Source: JAUVPB01 sp965223695 (GTDB lineage: Bacteria > Actinomycetota > Thermoleophilia > Gaiellales > Gaiellaceae). From it: a DNA stretch of 64,000 bases. Under the pieces are notes generated by a model. The model was not told where the DNA came from. It saw nothing but the letters and a program-made list of their open reading frames with translations, and did no database searches. Position numbers and translations under genes: made by a program. The stretch spans positions 62,001-126,000 of the forward strand of contig CBDCXJ010000016.1 in assembly GCA_965223695.1 (NCBI GenBank), read 5' to 3'. Shown in pieces: positions 24,641-33,185 of the stretch (positions are counted from its first letter, which is position 1; each line of letters starts with the position of its first letter).

Positions 24641-25719
24641 CGTTCTTCGTTGCTCTGCTGGCGGTGCTGTTGATGACCAGCTTGCCCCTGGCGGCCTTGG
24701 CGTTGGCAGGCTTGAAGCGAACCTTGACATTCGCCTTCTGGCCAGGCTTGAGGCAGAAGAACTTGCCACCGATCGGAGCGAAGCCCTTCCCGGTCGTGCT
24801 GATGCTTCCACTCAAGGGCTGCTGCCCGGTGTTGGTCAGCATGACCCGGCGAACGCGGGCTCTGCCTTTCTTCACCGTGCCGAACGCAACTGCCCTCTGC
24901 ACCGAGAGTGTCCCGCCTGTCTGCGGGTCGTACGTGATCGTCCGCGCCGCGCCCGGGTTCGCTCCGCGGAACTTGTTGGCGCCGATCTTGAACGGGTGCT
25001 TCTTGAGGTTGCCCAGGTTCACGGCCGCGATGCTTCCGTCGGTTACTGAGTAAAGAAGGATGTTCCGCACCGGGTCGACCGCGAGGTGGCGGAATGCACC
25101 CGGGTTGGCGCCGAGGAGCTGTGGCTGACGGATCCTTCGTCCGGTTGCCCTGCCGGTCGTGCCGAAGTGCTCGGTGATGGTTCCGCTCGTGTTGGCGTGC
25201 CAGAAGTTGCCGTTCCGTGGGTCGAACGCGAGATGACGGAACGCGCGCGGATTCCCGCCCGGGAACACGGTGAGGCGGTAGCTGCCGGCCTTCTTCTGGT
25301 TGGCGGCGCGGAAACGCTGTACAAACCCGCTCGTGAGTGCCGCATTCACGCGGTTTCGCAAGTAGTCGACGAACACGTGGCGACCCGCGCCCGGGCTCGC
25401 GTCGGGCACGTTTCGGATGCTTGGCCCGGCAGCCAGCGTGTCGATGTTCACCGAGTACAGCTGTCCGTCGGTGGCCGAGTACCACATCAGGCGACTGTCC
25501 GGATCGAGTGCGATTTCGCGTGCGGCACCGGGGTTCCCACTCCTGAAGTTGGGAGCCGTGACCGTGGCGAGCTCGTTGCCCTGCATGTCCAGCGCGACCG
25601 CAGAGCCGTCTGTGTTCGCGTACCAGAGAATGCCGCCGGGATTGCCACACGGCCGTCATCGTGGCGCCGACGATCGCGAGGGCTACGACGGACAGCAGTG
25701 CAATCAGCTTGCGGGTCAT
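24612..25719 (-). pseudogene. Secreted protein with HYDIN/ASPM-like beta-sandwich C-terminus, frameshifted after the signal peptide
   Basis: From ATG 25719 a Sec-type signal (MTRKLIALLSVVALAIVGAT) is read, but the mature protein is in another frame from about 25640: GNPGGILWYANTDG and onwards to the stop at 24612. A one-base change in GTGTGGCAATCCC (about 25640-25655) would join them. The mature part has several blade-like repeats (GNPGAAREIALDPDSRLMWY, NPRAFRHLAFDP, NPGAFRHLAVDP, NPGAARTITYDP) and then an Ig-like choice-of-anchor D type domain with RVMLTNTGQQPLSGSIS and LKPGQKANVKVRFKP. It is probably exported and wall- or medium-located. Function unknown. Confidence 0.75.
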
Positions 25720-25847
25720 GGTGTCTCCTTGATGGGTGATTCGCGCGAGATCAGAGCCATGTAGCCGAGGTTCGCTGCCCGTGAGCGGGATCCTGTCGAT
25801 TGCCGCGGCGCGGCCGGCACGCGTGTGGCTCAAACCGAGGGCGGGCC

Positions 25848-25876
25848 TTGCCGGGTATCGGTCGGTCGGTTAGGCT
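25848..25876 (+). promoter_or_regulatory. Sigma70-type promoter for the peptide-binding lipoprotein operon
   Basis: TTGCCG (25848-25853), a 17-bp spacer and TAGGCT (25871-25876) lie about 70 bp ahead of the ATG at 25945. The spacing and -35 box are good. The region 25720-25944 between the divergent genes holds nothing else I can support. Confidence 0.45.
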
Positions 25877-25944
25877 CGCCGCCACCAGGGCACGGGCCCG
25901 CGGGGCCCCAACTCAGCCCGTCGGGTCCGATCGGAGGCACAGCC

Positions 25945-27792
25945 ATGAAGGATCTCTCTCGTAAACAAGTCGTCCAGCGCGGTCTCGCAGGGTTCGGTGT
26001 GCTCTCCGTCCCCGCTCTGATTGCGGCCTGCGGCGGCGATGACTCCGCGGAGCCGGCCCCGCCGCCTGCGGATCCACCGCCGGCCGAGCCGGACGCGCCA
26101 CCGCCGCCACCGGCCGAGCCCGACGCACCCGCGCCGCCTCCCGCCGAGCCCGACGCGCCTGCGCCGGCAGAGCCCGACCCGCCGCCTGAGCAGGAGCGCA
26201 AGAGCCTTATCATCCTGCAGCCGACGGCGGCCGAAGCTCTCGACTGGGACGGACCGCAGGCCTCGTCATCGGCGACGCAGGAGCTCGACTCGCAGGTCTA
26301 CCGGCCTCTGATCGACTACGAGTGGGTCAAGAACGGCGACATCCTCGAGCCACAGTTTGCGAGCCTCGTAGGCTCACTGGCCGAGGGCTGGGAGCAGGAT
26401 GGCCTGGAGTGGACATTCCGGCTCAAGCAGGGTCTCTTCAGCTCTGCCGGCAACGAGCTGACAGCCGAGGACGTCGTCTGGACGTTCGAGCGGGCGAAGA
26501 GAGGCATCGCCGACGCTGCGTTCGCATGCGGGGCTTTCCTGGCGTTTGTCGGCTCGGTATTCACCGCTGACATCTATGGCGAGAACCCCAACGTCGAGCT
26601 CGAGGGCGAGGTCGAGGCGATCGACAAGTACACGGTCAAGATCACGCAGTTTGAGGTAAACGAGGTTTGGCCGGGCCCGCTCGCCGTGTTCTGCCTCTTG
26701 ATCCTCGACTCGACGGCTGCCAAGGAGCTTGCGACGGACGATGACCCGTACGCGTTCGACGCTCTTAACAACGTCACAAGCGCCGGCTTCGGCTGGTACG
26801 AGATCGAGTCCTGGGACAAGGGCGCCGAGGTCGTCCTCAAGGCCAACGAGAACCTGATCGACGAGGTCGAGTTCACGGACATCACGATTCGCGGCGTCTC
26901 GGCTTCGGCGACACGAATCGGCGCGCTTCTTTCCGGCGACGCCGACGTCGTCACCGGCCTCTCGCCGCAGGAGTTCGACGAGGTCAGCCGAGAAGAGGGC
27001 GTGAAGGTGCTGAGCTGGTTCGGCAACCTCTTCCTCACGCTCGGGCTCAACTATCTGATTCCGCCATGGGACGGTGGCGGTGACCCGCAGGTGCAGCGGC
27101 TGCTGCGCCAGGCAGTCGCACACGCAATCCCCTACGACAACCTGATCAACGAGGTGTTCTTCGGTCAGGCTCGCAAGTGGGACTCGGTGATCACGACGGG
27201 GTTCAAGGGCCAGGTCGCGTTCCCGGGCCGCTATACGGAGGATCTCGATCTCGCCGCCTCGCTGCTGGCCGAGGCAGGGTTCCCCAACGGCGACGGTCTT
27301 GCATCGGACGGTCTCACGCTCAACTACATCGCCGAGGAGCAGAGCCGCTTCGAGCCTGCCGCGAACTTCATCAGGAGCAACCTCGAGCAGATTGGTGTTT
27401 CGATCGAGCTGGGACCGATTCCCGCGGCCGACTTCGCGACGCGGCACTCGGTCACCTGGGACATGCCCATGTTCTTCAACCAGAACACCTCGATCGCTGC
27501 CGACCCGGGCTATATGACGCAGCTCTACTTCCTCCCGGCCGATGCCGGTGGGCTGGTTAACGCGTCGAATTACGGCTCGCCTGAGCTCTCCGAGATCTTC
27601 AACCGGCAGCGGAGCGCGAGCGGTCAGGAGCGCATCGATATCCAGGCCGAGATGCAAGCGGTGTTGATCGAGGATCTCCCGCAGATCCCGGTCGTCGAGC
27701 CGGCTGTTCAGATCGCTCTACGCGAGGATCTGACGGACTGGCAGCCCAGGCTCGAGCGCGCGATGACGATGGCGACTTTCAGGACGGCCTAG
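25945..27792 (+). CDS. Peptide/nickel-type ABC substrate-binding lipoprotein (SBP family 5)
   Basis: A 615-residue lipoprotein receptor for a dipeptide/oligopeptide-type ABC transporter. The signal runs KDLSRKQVVQRGLAGFG to the lipobox LIAAC, resembling a Tat-like (SRK-x-x) lipoprotein leader. A proline-rich linker follows (about residues 32-90) with repeats of PPPAEPDAP. The solute-binding domain has LAEGWEQDGLEWTFRLKQGL, ELTAEDVVWTFERAK, RLLRQAVAHAIPYDNLINEV and the closing IEDLPQIPVVEP. GGAGG precedes the ATG. No permease or ATPase gene adjoins it; the following genes encode a bicupin and an FAD oxidase. A truncated DppB-like permease occurs at 63.2-63.8 kb. Confidence 0.9.
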   Translation: MKDLSRKQVVQRGLAGFGVLSVPALIAACGGDDSAEPAPPPADPPPAEPDAPPPPPAEPDAPAPPPAEPDAPAPAEPDPPPEQERKSLIILQPTAAEALDWDGPQASSSATQELDSQVYRPLIDYEWVKNGDILEPQFASLVGSLAEGWEQDGLEWTFRLKQGLFSSAGNELTAEDVVWTFERAKRGIADAAFACGAFLAFVGSVFTADIYGENPNVELEGEVEAIDKYTVKITQFEVNEVWPGPLAVFCLLILDSTAAKELATDDDPYAFDALNNVTSAGFGWYEIESWDKGAEVVLKANENLIDEVEFTDITIRGVSASATRIGALLSGDADVVTGLSPQEFDEVSREEGVKVLSWFGNLFLTLGLNYLIPPWDGGGDPQVQRLLRQAVAHAIPYDNLINEVFFGQARKWDSVITTGFKGQVAFPGRYTEDLDLAASLLAEAGFPNGDGLASDGLTLNYIAEEQSRFEPAANFIRSNLEQIGVSIELGPIPAADFATRHSVTWDMPMFFNQNTSIAADPGYMTQLYFLPADAGGLVNASNYGSPELSEIFNRQRSASGQERIDIQAEMQAVLIEDLPQIPVVEPAVQIALREDLTDWQPRLERAMTMATFRTA

Positions 27793-27795
27793 CCC

Positions 27796-28779
27796 TTGGC
27801 CAAGAAGAAAGAGCATTGGCGGCGCGACCAGCCGCAGTTCTTCAACTTCCTCGCGCTCGATCGCGAGCCGCTGAAGGACGCCCCCGACGTGGTCGGCGGC
27901 GTCACAGGCACGCTCCTGAGCAGGGACATCCGCTCAGACAACTCGACCCTTCTCGTCGAGCTCCCTTCCGGTTGGAAGTACGAGTTCGACGGGAAGGGCG
28001 CCTCGCTCGAGCTGTTCGTGTTGCAGGGGCGCGTGACCTACGAGGGCCGCTGGATCGGACCGGGTGGTTACCTCCACCTGCCGCAAGGCGGCGGCGGGGG
28101 AGAGCTGAGCTCCGAGAACGGCGCGCTCACGTTTGTCTTCTGGGAGCCGAACCAGCCCATGTTCCCGCCTCCCTACACAAAGAACCGCGCGGTCCGCTTC
28201 CGTGAGGTTCCGTACCAGCTCATGCCGCGCGATACCGAGTCGCATGGCCTGCTGCACAAGTCAATGCGATTGCCCGACCCCTCGGGCACCGGTGGCGAAG
28301 GCGGACCCGGCGGCTTCGTCCGTGTTATGTACCTGCCGCCCGGCGAGATCTCGCCGTTCGAGCATGCACACAACGAGTGCTGGGAAGAGCTCTACGTGCT
28401 CCAGGGCGACATTCTGATCGTTGACGAGGGAGTTCACGGGCTCGGAAGCGTCAACATGCACCCGCAGGAGTGGTGGCACGGGCCCTACGTCAGCCGCTTC
28501 GGCGCGCTCTGCGTGGTGCACACCGACGCCCCGATGGGACACCCGTGGGGCCGGCGCGAGTACCCGTTCCAGCACGAGATCGTTGACGCCTACCTCGACG
28601 AGGCCGACTGGGGCATCAACGAGGAACACCAGGACTGGGCCGACACGCCCTGGCGCCGCTTCCAGGATCTTCCCGAGTTCAAGGAATGGGCTGTCGGCGA
28701 CGGGGCCGAGGAGTTCGCGGACATCGTCGGCAAGGACACCGTGTCGAAGTTTCGGGCCGCGTGGGAGCGGCGGCTCTAG
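27796..28779 (+). CDS. Bicupin protein (DUF4437-like)
   Basis: A 327-residue protein with two cupin barrels, roughly residues 40-130 and 165-260. The first has LELFVLQGRVTYEGRWIGPG with YLHLPQG following, the second has EHAHNECWEELYVLQGDILI with a histidine pair and Glu that can bind metal. The first barrel lacks clear His ligands. Bicupins of this sort include dioxygenases and isomerases; the substrate is unknown. The TTG start at 27796 lies 3 bp after the binding-protein stop, so it is co-translated with it. A related bicupin is at 59042. Confidence 0.75.
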   Translation: MAKKKEHWRRDQPQFFNFLALDREPLKDAPDVVGGVTGTLLSRDIRSDNSTLLVELPSGWKYEFDGKGASLELFVLQGRVTYEGRWIGPGGYLHLPQGGGGGELSSENGALTFVFWEPNQPMFPPPYTKNRAVRFREVPYQLMPRDTESHGLLHKSMRLPDPSGTGGEGGPGGFVRVMYLPPGEISPFEHAHNECWEELYVLQGDILIVDEGVHGLGSVNMHPQEWWHGPYVSRFGALCVVHTDAPMGHPWGRREYPFQHEIVDAYLDEADWGINEEHQDWADTPWRRFQDLPEFKEWAVGDGAEEFADIVGKDTVSKFRAAWERRL

Positions 28780-28813
28780 CTCACGGGCCCGCGCGGCCGG
28801 GCTGAGCGGGTGC

Positions 28814-30295
28814 ATGGGATTGGCATCGATAGCTGAGATTGCCAAGGCCCTGGCCTCCGTTGTCGGCAGCGCCAACGTTCTGACGGACGAGGACGAGCGA
28901 GCCTACTTCTCGACCGACCTCTCGTTCGAGCCCCTGGAGCTTGCCGAGGCGGTCGCGCAGCCCGCGCGTGTCGAAGAGCTCCAGGCCGTCGTGCGCGTCG
29001 CCCACGAACAGGGCCTGGTCGTGATTCCGCGGGGCGGCGGCATGTCGTACACGCACGGCTACACGCCCCCGGCGCGTGGCTGCGTGATGGTCGACATGCG
29101 TGGGCTCGACGAGATCCTCGAGATCAACACCGAGGAGATGTACGTCACCGTCGAGTGCGGCTGCACCTGGGAGTCGCTGTATGAGGCCTGTCGCGCCGAG
29201 GGTGTCCGCACCCCCTTCTTCGGCCCCAACTCGGGCCGCTTCGCGACGGTTGGAGGCTCGCTCTCGCAGGACGCCGTTTTCTACGGCTCGAGTCGCCACG
29301 GCTTCGTCTCGGAGTCGGTGATCGGGCTCGACGTCGTCACCGCCGGCGGCACGCTCGTGCGGACCGGGACGTCGGCGCTCGCCGGGCGCACCCCGTTCTG
29401 GCGTCACGCTGGGCCCGACTTGACCGGGCCGTTCGTAGGCGACTCGGGCGCGCTCGGCTTGAAGGCCCGCGCCACGCTTCGCCTCGTCCCGTTCCCGGCC
29501 GCTAGCGGGTTTGCCTCGTTCGGCTACGACAGCTTCCCGGAGCAGATCGCGTCGCTGGCCGAGCTGGCCCGGGAGTGCATGGCGGCCGAGATCTACACGC
29601 TCGACACGCCCTTTCACGAGCAGCGGGTCGCGGGCGGCTTCCCGTTCCTCGCCGAGCACGACTTCAGCGTCCACTTCGCCGTCGACGGCGCGACGCAGGC
29701 AATCGTCGATGCCGAGCTCGAGCACCTGCGCGGGATCGCGCAACGACGCGGTGTCGAGATGGACAACGCCATTCCCAGGGGAATGCGCGAGGACCCCTTC
29801 GCCTGGGTCGAGCCCGTGATGCTGGGTCCCGAAGGAGAGATCTGGCTGCCCATCCACGCGATGATCCCGTTCGGGAAAGCCGTCGAGCTGGGCGAGCGCT
29901 ACGAGGACTTCCTCGAGACGAACAAGGCCGCTCTCGATGCGCACGGCGTCAGCCTCACCGTCTTGACGCTCGCCGGCCACAACGCGTTCCTGTGGGAGCC
30001 GGCGTTCTACTGGCGCGACGAGCTTGGGCGCTTCCGGCTCGAGAAGATCTCGCCCGAGGGACGCGAGCGCTGGGCTGATATCGAGCCGAACCCCGAGGCG
30101 CGCGCCCTGGTCCTTCGGCTGCGTCGTGAGCTGACCGAGCTGGTCGACTCGCTCGGTGCCGTGCACTTCCAGCTCGGCCGCTACTACCGCTTCCTCGATG
30201 AGCTCGACCCGCCGACGCGCGCGTTGCTTCGGGCGATCAAGGCGCATGTCGATCCCGACGACCTGGTCAACCGAGGCTCGCTCGGGCTGGACTGA
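28814..30295 (+). CDS. FAD-linked oxidase (FAD_binding_4, VAO/GlcD-like)
   Basis: A 493-residue vanillyl-alcohol oxidase-type flavoprotein. The PP-loop region reads GLVVIPRGGGMSYTHGYTPP, followed by GCTWESLYEACRAEGVRTPF, the GGSLSQDAVFYGSSRHGFVS segment and a VIGLDVVTAGGTLVRTG motif, all typical of FAD binding. The C-terminal domain ends HVDPDDLVNRGSLGL, the usual family ending. It oxidises an alcohol or hydroxy acid of unknown identity. A longer frame begins far upstream inside the bicupin gene; ATG 28814 fits the domain start. Likely in one operon with the lipoprotein and bicupin. Confidence 0.9.
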   Translation: MGLASIAEIAKALASVVGSANVLTDEDERAYFSTDLSFEPLELAEAVAQPARVEELQAVVRVAHEQGLVVIPRGGGMSYTHGYTPPARGCVMVDMRGLDEILEINTEEMYVTVECGCTWESLYEACRAEGVRTPFFGPNSGRFATVGGSLSQDAVFYGSSRHGFVSESVIGLDVVTAGGTLVRTGTSALAGRTPFWRHAGPDLTGPFVGDSGALGLKARATLRLVPFPAASGFASFGYDSFPEQIASLAELARECMAAEIYTLDTPFHEQRVAGGFPFLAEHDFSVHFAVDGATQAIVDAELEHLRGIAQRRGVEMDNAIPRGMREDPFAWVEPVMLGPEGEIWLPIHAMIPFGKAVELGERYEDFLETNKAALDAHGVSLTVLTLAGHNAFLWEPAFYWRDELGRFRLEKISPEGRERWADIEPNPEARALVLRLRRELTELVDSLGAVHFQLGRYYRFLDELDPPTRALLRAIKAHVDPDDLVNRGSLGLD

Positions 30296-30320
30296 GGGTC
30301 CCCCGGCTCGAGGAAGAGCC

Positions 30321-32255
30321 CTAGGAGCTCAGCCCGATCCGGTGCACCCAGAATCGCCACCAGTCGAAGAGCCGGGCATGGTTGGCGCCGCCTTCGCGGG
30401 CGACCCCCAAGGCGTTGACGTGGTCGTCCTGACCGAACTTGCGATGCGACCACACGATCAGCGCATCATCGCCGTCGAACGCGCAAAAACGGCGTCCGCC
30501 GGGTCGGTCCGGTCCGTGCAGCCACAGGCCCTCGCCACCCCAGCGGGTTCCATTGCACCGGCCGACGTCCTCGGAGGGCCGAACATCGGTTGGCAGCGCG
30601 CTGAGCGCCTCGGCGTATGCCTCGTCGAGCTCGCGCCCGGTGGCGAACACTGACACCTCGATGCTGTCCGGTGAGAAGCGGATGTCTCCTTGGTCCTCTT
30701 CGGCGCACAGCGCCGTTGCGAAAGCGGCACCGCTCGGCTCGCTCGCGACCTCACAGTCGCGGAATAGCTGAGGTGGAATGACAGCCTGCAGCGTCTCGCC
30801 CGGCTCGGCATCGGGGCTGAGCGAGCCCGTGCCCTCACCCGTGCCGCCCGTGGCCGGCGCTGCGGCTTCGCCGCCAGCCTGAGCTTCGACTTCGCTGGCG
30901 CCGTCGGCTCCCGAGCCGTCACCGGGACTGTCGCCGGAGCCCGATCCGTCGCCGGGGCCGGTACTGTCACCTGGGCCCGTGCCGTCGCCGGCGCCTGTGC
31001 CCTCGCCACTGCCGGAGACCTCGCCCGAGCCCGCGCCACCATCGCTCTCGGCTGGCGGCGCCGGGGGAATCGGGTCAGGCGCCGCCGGCGGAGGAGATTC
31101 GGCCGGTGGCTCTGCGCTCGTCACGTCCGCGGCGGCAGGGCTGGCAGACGGGTCCTCGCGCGCGTCGTCGGAGCTCGTGACGGCGAGGACGACGATTGCG
31201 GCCACAAGCGCAGCGAGCCCCGCACTCGCTGCCGCAACGGCCCAGGCCGGGAGCTCGCGCAGCCAGTTCATGAGCCCACGGCGCCGGGCAGGCTGCCCTG
31301 GCTGGTCGGCCGGCACGGACGCGGTACTGTCAGCCGCTTCAAGCTCGGGTTCGACCGTAGTCGGCTCAGCGGCGCCCAACGCCACTCCGGCTGCCGCTGT
31401 CCTCTGAACGGGCTGCCGCAGCACGGCAGCGCGCGCGGCGCCGGCGAGCTCCGAGCAGGAGTCGTAGCGCTCGTCCCGCTGCTTCGCCATGGCACGCTCG
31501 ATCACGGCGTCGATGGCCGGGGCGATACCAGAACGAGAGTCGCTGACCTTCGGTGGAGGCTCGGTCAGGTGGGCATGCATCACCGCCACCTCCGCGTCGC
31601 GGTCGAACGGCGGCCGGCCGACGAGCATCTCGTAGAGGACGCAGCCGAGAGCGTAGACGTCGGCGCGACGGTCGACGTCCATGCCCTCGATCTGCTCGGG
31701 CGCCGAGTAGTCGGCGGTACCGACGAAGAACCCGGTCTGTGTCGACCCGCGTGAGCCGGTGTGCTTTACGACCCCAAAGTCGGTGACATAGACGCGGTCG
31801 GAGCCCTGCTCGATCAGGATGTTGGCCGGCTTCACGTCGCGATGGACGAGGTCGCGTTCGTGGGCGGCGTCGAGCGCAGAGGCCGTCTGCTCGAGCGTGA
31901 ACATCGCCCGTCCGATGTCGAGAGCGCCGTCGCCTGCAAGCAGTGTCTTCAGATCGCTCCCCTCGACGAGCCGCATGGCGATGTACAGCTCACCGTCTTC
32001 GTCTCCGGCGTCGTAGATGGGGATGACGTTGGGATGGTCGATCTCGGCAGCGCGCCGCGACTCGCGCTCGAACCGCTCGCGGAAGCTCTCGTCGTCGCTA
32101 AGCGGCGAAGCAAGCACCTTGAGGGCGACCTTCCTGCCCAGACGCATGTGCTCGGCTACGTAGACGACGCTCATGCCGCCGCGTCCGAGCAGCGACTCGA
32201 GCCTGTATCCGCCGACGCTCTTTCCGATCCGTGTGCTCTGTCGCTCGTCCGGCAT
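30321..32255 (-). CDS. Membrane Ser/Thr protein kinase (PknB-like) with extracellular Gly/Ser-rich and globular domain
   Basis: A 644-residue Hanks-type kinase. The cytoplasmic kinase domain (about 17-275) has the glycine loop LLGRGGMSVVY, Lys46 in VALKVL, HRDVKPANIL (Asp140), DFG (159-161) and APEQIEG. A transmembrane helix is at about 337-360 (WAVAAASAGLAALVAAIVVL). Outside the membrane lies a proline-rich stretch, a long Gly/Ser/Asp repeat region (units like GTGPGD and GSGSGD) and a C-terminal globular domain of about 160 residues with Cys residues, not PASTA repeats. The ATG at 32255 faces a second kinase gene 18 bp away. It may sense envelope signals. Confidence 0.9.
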   Translation of the reverse strand: MPDERQSTRIGKSVGGYRLESLLGRGGMSVVYVAEHMRLGRKVALKVLASPLSDDESFRERFERESRRAAEIDHPNVIPIYDAGDEDGELYIAMRLVEGSDLKTLLAGDGALDIGRAMFTLEQTASALDAAHERDLVHRDVKPANILIEQGSDRVYVTDFGVVKHTGSRGSTQTGFFVGTADYSAPEQIEGMDVDRRADVYALGCVLYEMLVGRPPFDRDAEVAVMHAHLTEPPPKVSDSRSGIAPAIDAVIERAMAKQRDERYDSCSELAGAARAAVLRQPVQRTAAAGVALGAAEPTTVEPELEAADSTASVPADQPGQPARRRGLMNWLRELPAWAVAAASAGLAALVAAIVVLAVTSSDDAREDPSASPAAADVTSAEPPAESPPPAAPDPIPPAPPAESDGGAGSGEVSGSGEGTGAGDGTGPGDSTGPGDGSGSGDSPGDGSGADGASEVEAQAGGEAAAPATGGTGEGTGSLSPDAEPGETLQAVIPPQLFRDCEVASEPSGAAFATALCAEEDQGDIRFSPDSIEVSVFATGRELDEAYAEALSALPTDVRPSEDVGRCNGTRWGGEGLWLHGPDRPGGRRFCAFDGDDALIVWSHRKFGQDDHVNALGVAREGGANHARLFDWWRFWVHRIGLSS

Positions 32256-32273
32256 TCGGTGTTGGGAGGGACG

Positions 32274-33185
32274 GTGCCCACAGAGAGAATACGCCGCTCC
32301 TGCTACTTCTACGACATCGATGCTCCGAACGACCCAGAGCTTGCTGGCCGTAGTATCGGCGACTACCGGCTCGAGGCGAAGCTCGGCGAAGGAGCGATGG
32401 GCATCGTCTACCGCGCCCGCCGGGCGAGCGAGGGACCACGCGTTGCGCTCAAGGTTCTTCGCCCCGAACTCGGTTCCAACCCAGTATTCGTGCGGCGCCT
32501 CTGGCGCGAGGCTCTGATCGCGCGCGACGTTCAGCACGAGAGACTCGTCCCGATCATCGAGGTCGGCCAGTCGGAATCGACGCACTACCTCGCGATGGCC
32601 TATGTCGAGGGTGAGTCGCTCCAGCAGAGGCTCCGACGCTCGGCGCTCGCCCGAGATGACGCTCTGAGGCTTGTCGCTGATCTCGCCGCCGGCCTCGACG
32701 CGTTGCACGCGCGGCGGCTGATCCATCGCGACGTCAAGCCGTCGAACGTTCTGCTCACTCGTCAGGGCCACGGGCTGCTGACCGACTTCGGTCTGGCGCG
32801 CGGGCCTGCCCACACGGTGCTGACGAAGCCCGGCCAGATCGTTGGGACACCCCACTACCTGGCTCCGGAGATCATTCGCGGGGACCCGGCAAGCCCGGCG
32901 AGCGATATCTACGCGCTCGGATGCCTCACACATGCGGCTCTGCATGGGCGTCCGCCGTTTAACAGCGTGAACGTCTTCGAGGTCACGGTCGCCCACTTCG
33001 AGCTGGATCCGCCGCGGCTCGCTGGCAGGGTGGAGGGCGTGTCGCCGCTTCTGGATGCCGCGATCCGTGCAGCGCTGGCCAAGGATCCGGCGAAGCGGCC
33101 AAGAAGCGGCCGAGCTTACGCGCTTTCGCTCTGGGAGGCGGGCGGCGTGGGCGATGCGTCGGCCGCTCCGAGCGACCAGGTGTAG
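32274..33185 (+). CDS. Soluble Ser/Thr protein kinase
   Basis: A 303-residue Hanks-type kinase with almost nothing outside the catalytic domain. It has KLGEGAMGIVY, Lys60 in VALKVL, HRDVKPSNVL (Asp153), DFG (171-173), APEIIRGDP and a normal C-lobe ending near residue 290. There is no membrane helix. A GTG start at 32274 follows GGGAGG. It is divergent from the membrane kinase with only 18 bp between starts, so their promoters must lie inside each other's genes or the mRNAs are leaderless. The 3' end overlaps the convergent SARP-USP gene by 70 bp. Targets are unknown. Confidence 0.88.
   Translation: MPTERIRRSCYFYDIDAPNDPELAGRSIGDYRLEAKLGEGAMGIVYRARRASEGPRVALKVLRPELGSNPVFVRRLWREALIARDVQHERLVPIIEVGQSESTHYLAMAYVEGESLQQRLRRSALARDDALRLVADLAAGLDALHARRLIHRDVKPSNVLLTRQGHGLLTDFGLARGPAHTVLTKPGQIVGTPHYLAPEIIRGDPASPASDIYALGCLTHAALHGRPPFNSVNVFEVTVAHFELDPPRLAGRVEGVSPLLDAAIRAALAKDPAKRPRSGRAYALSLWEAGGVGDASAAPSDQV

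Noticed and set aside
25830..26213. Gly/Ala/Ser-rich minus-strand frame
   Set aside because: It is only the reverse of the proline-rich linker of the binding lipoprotein.
26374..27657. 427-codon minus-strand frame opposite the peptide-binding protein
   Set aside because: Shadow of a clear SBP family 5 gene; no recognisable domain.
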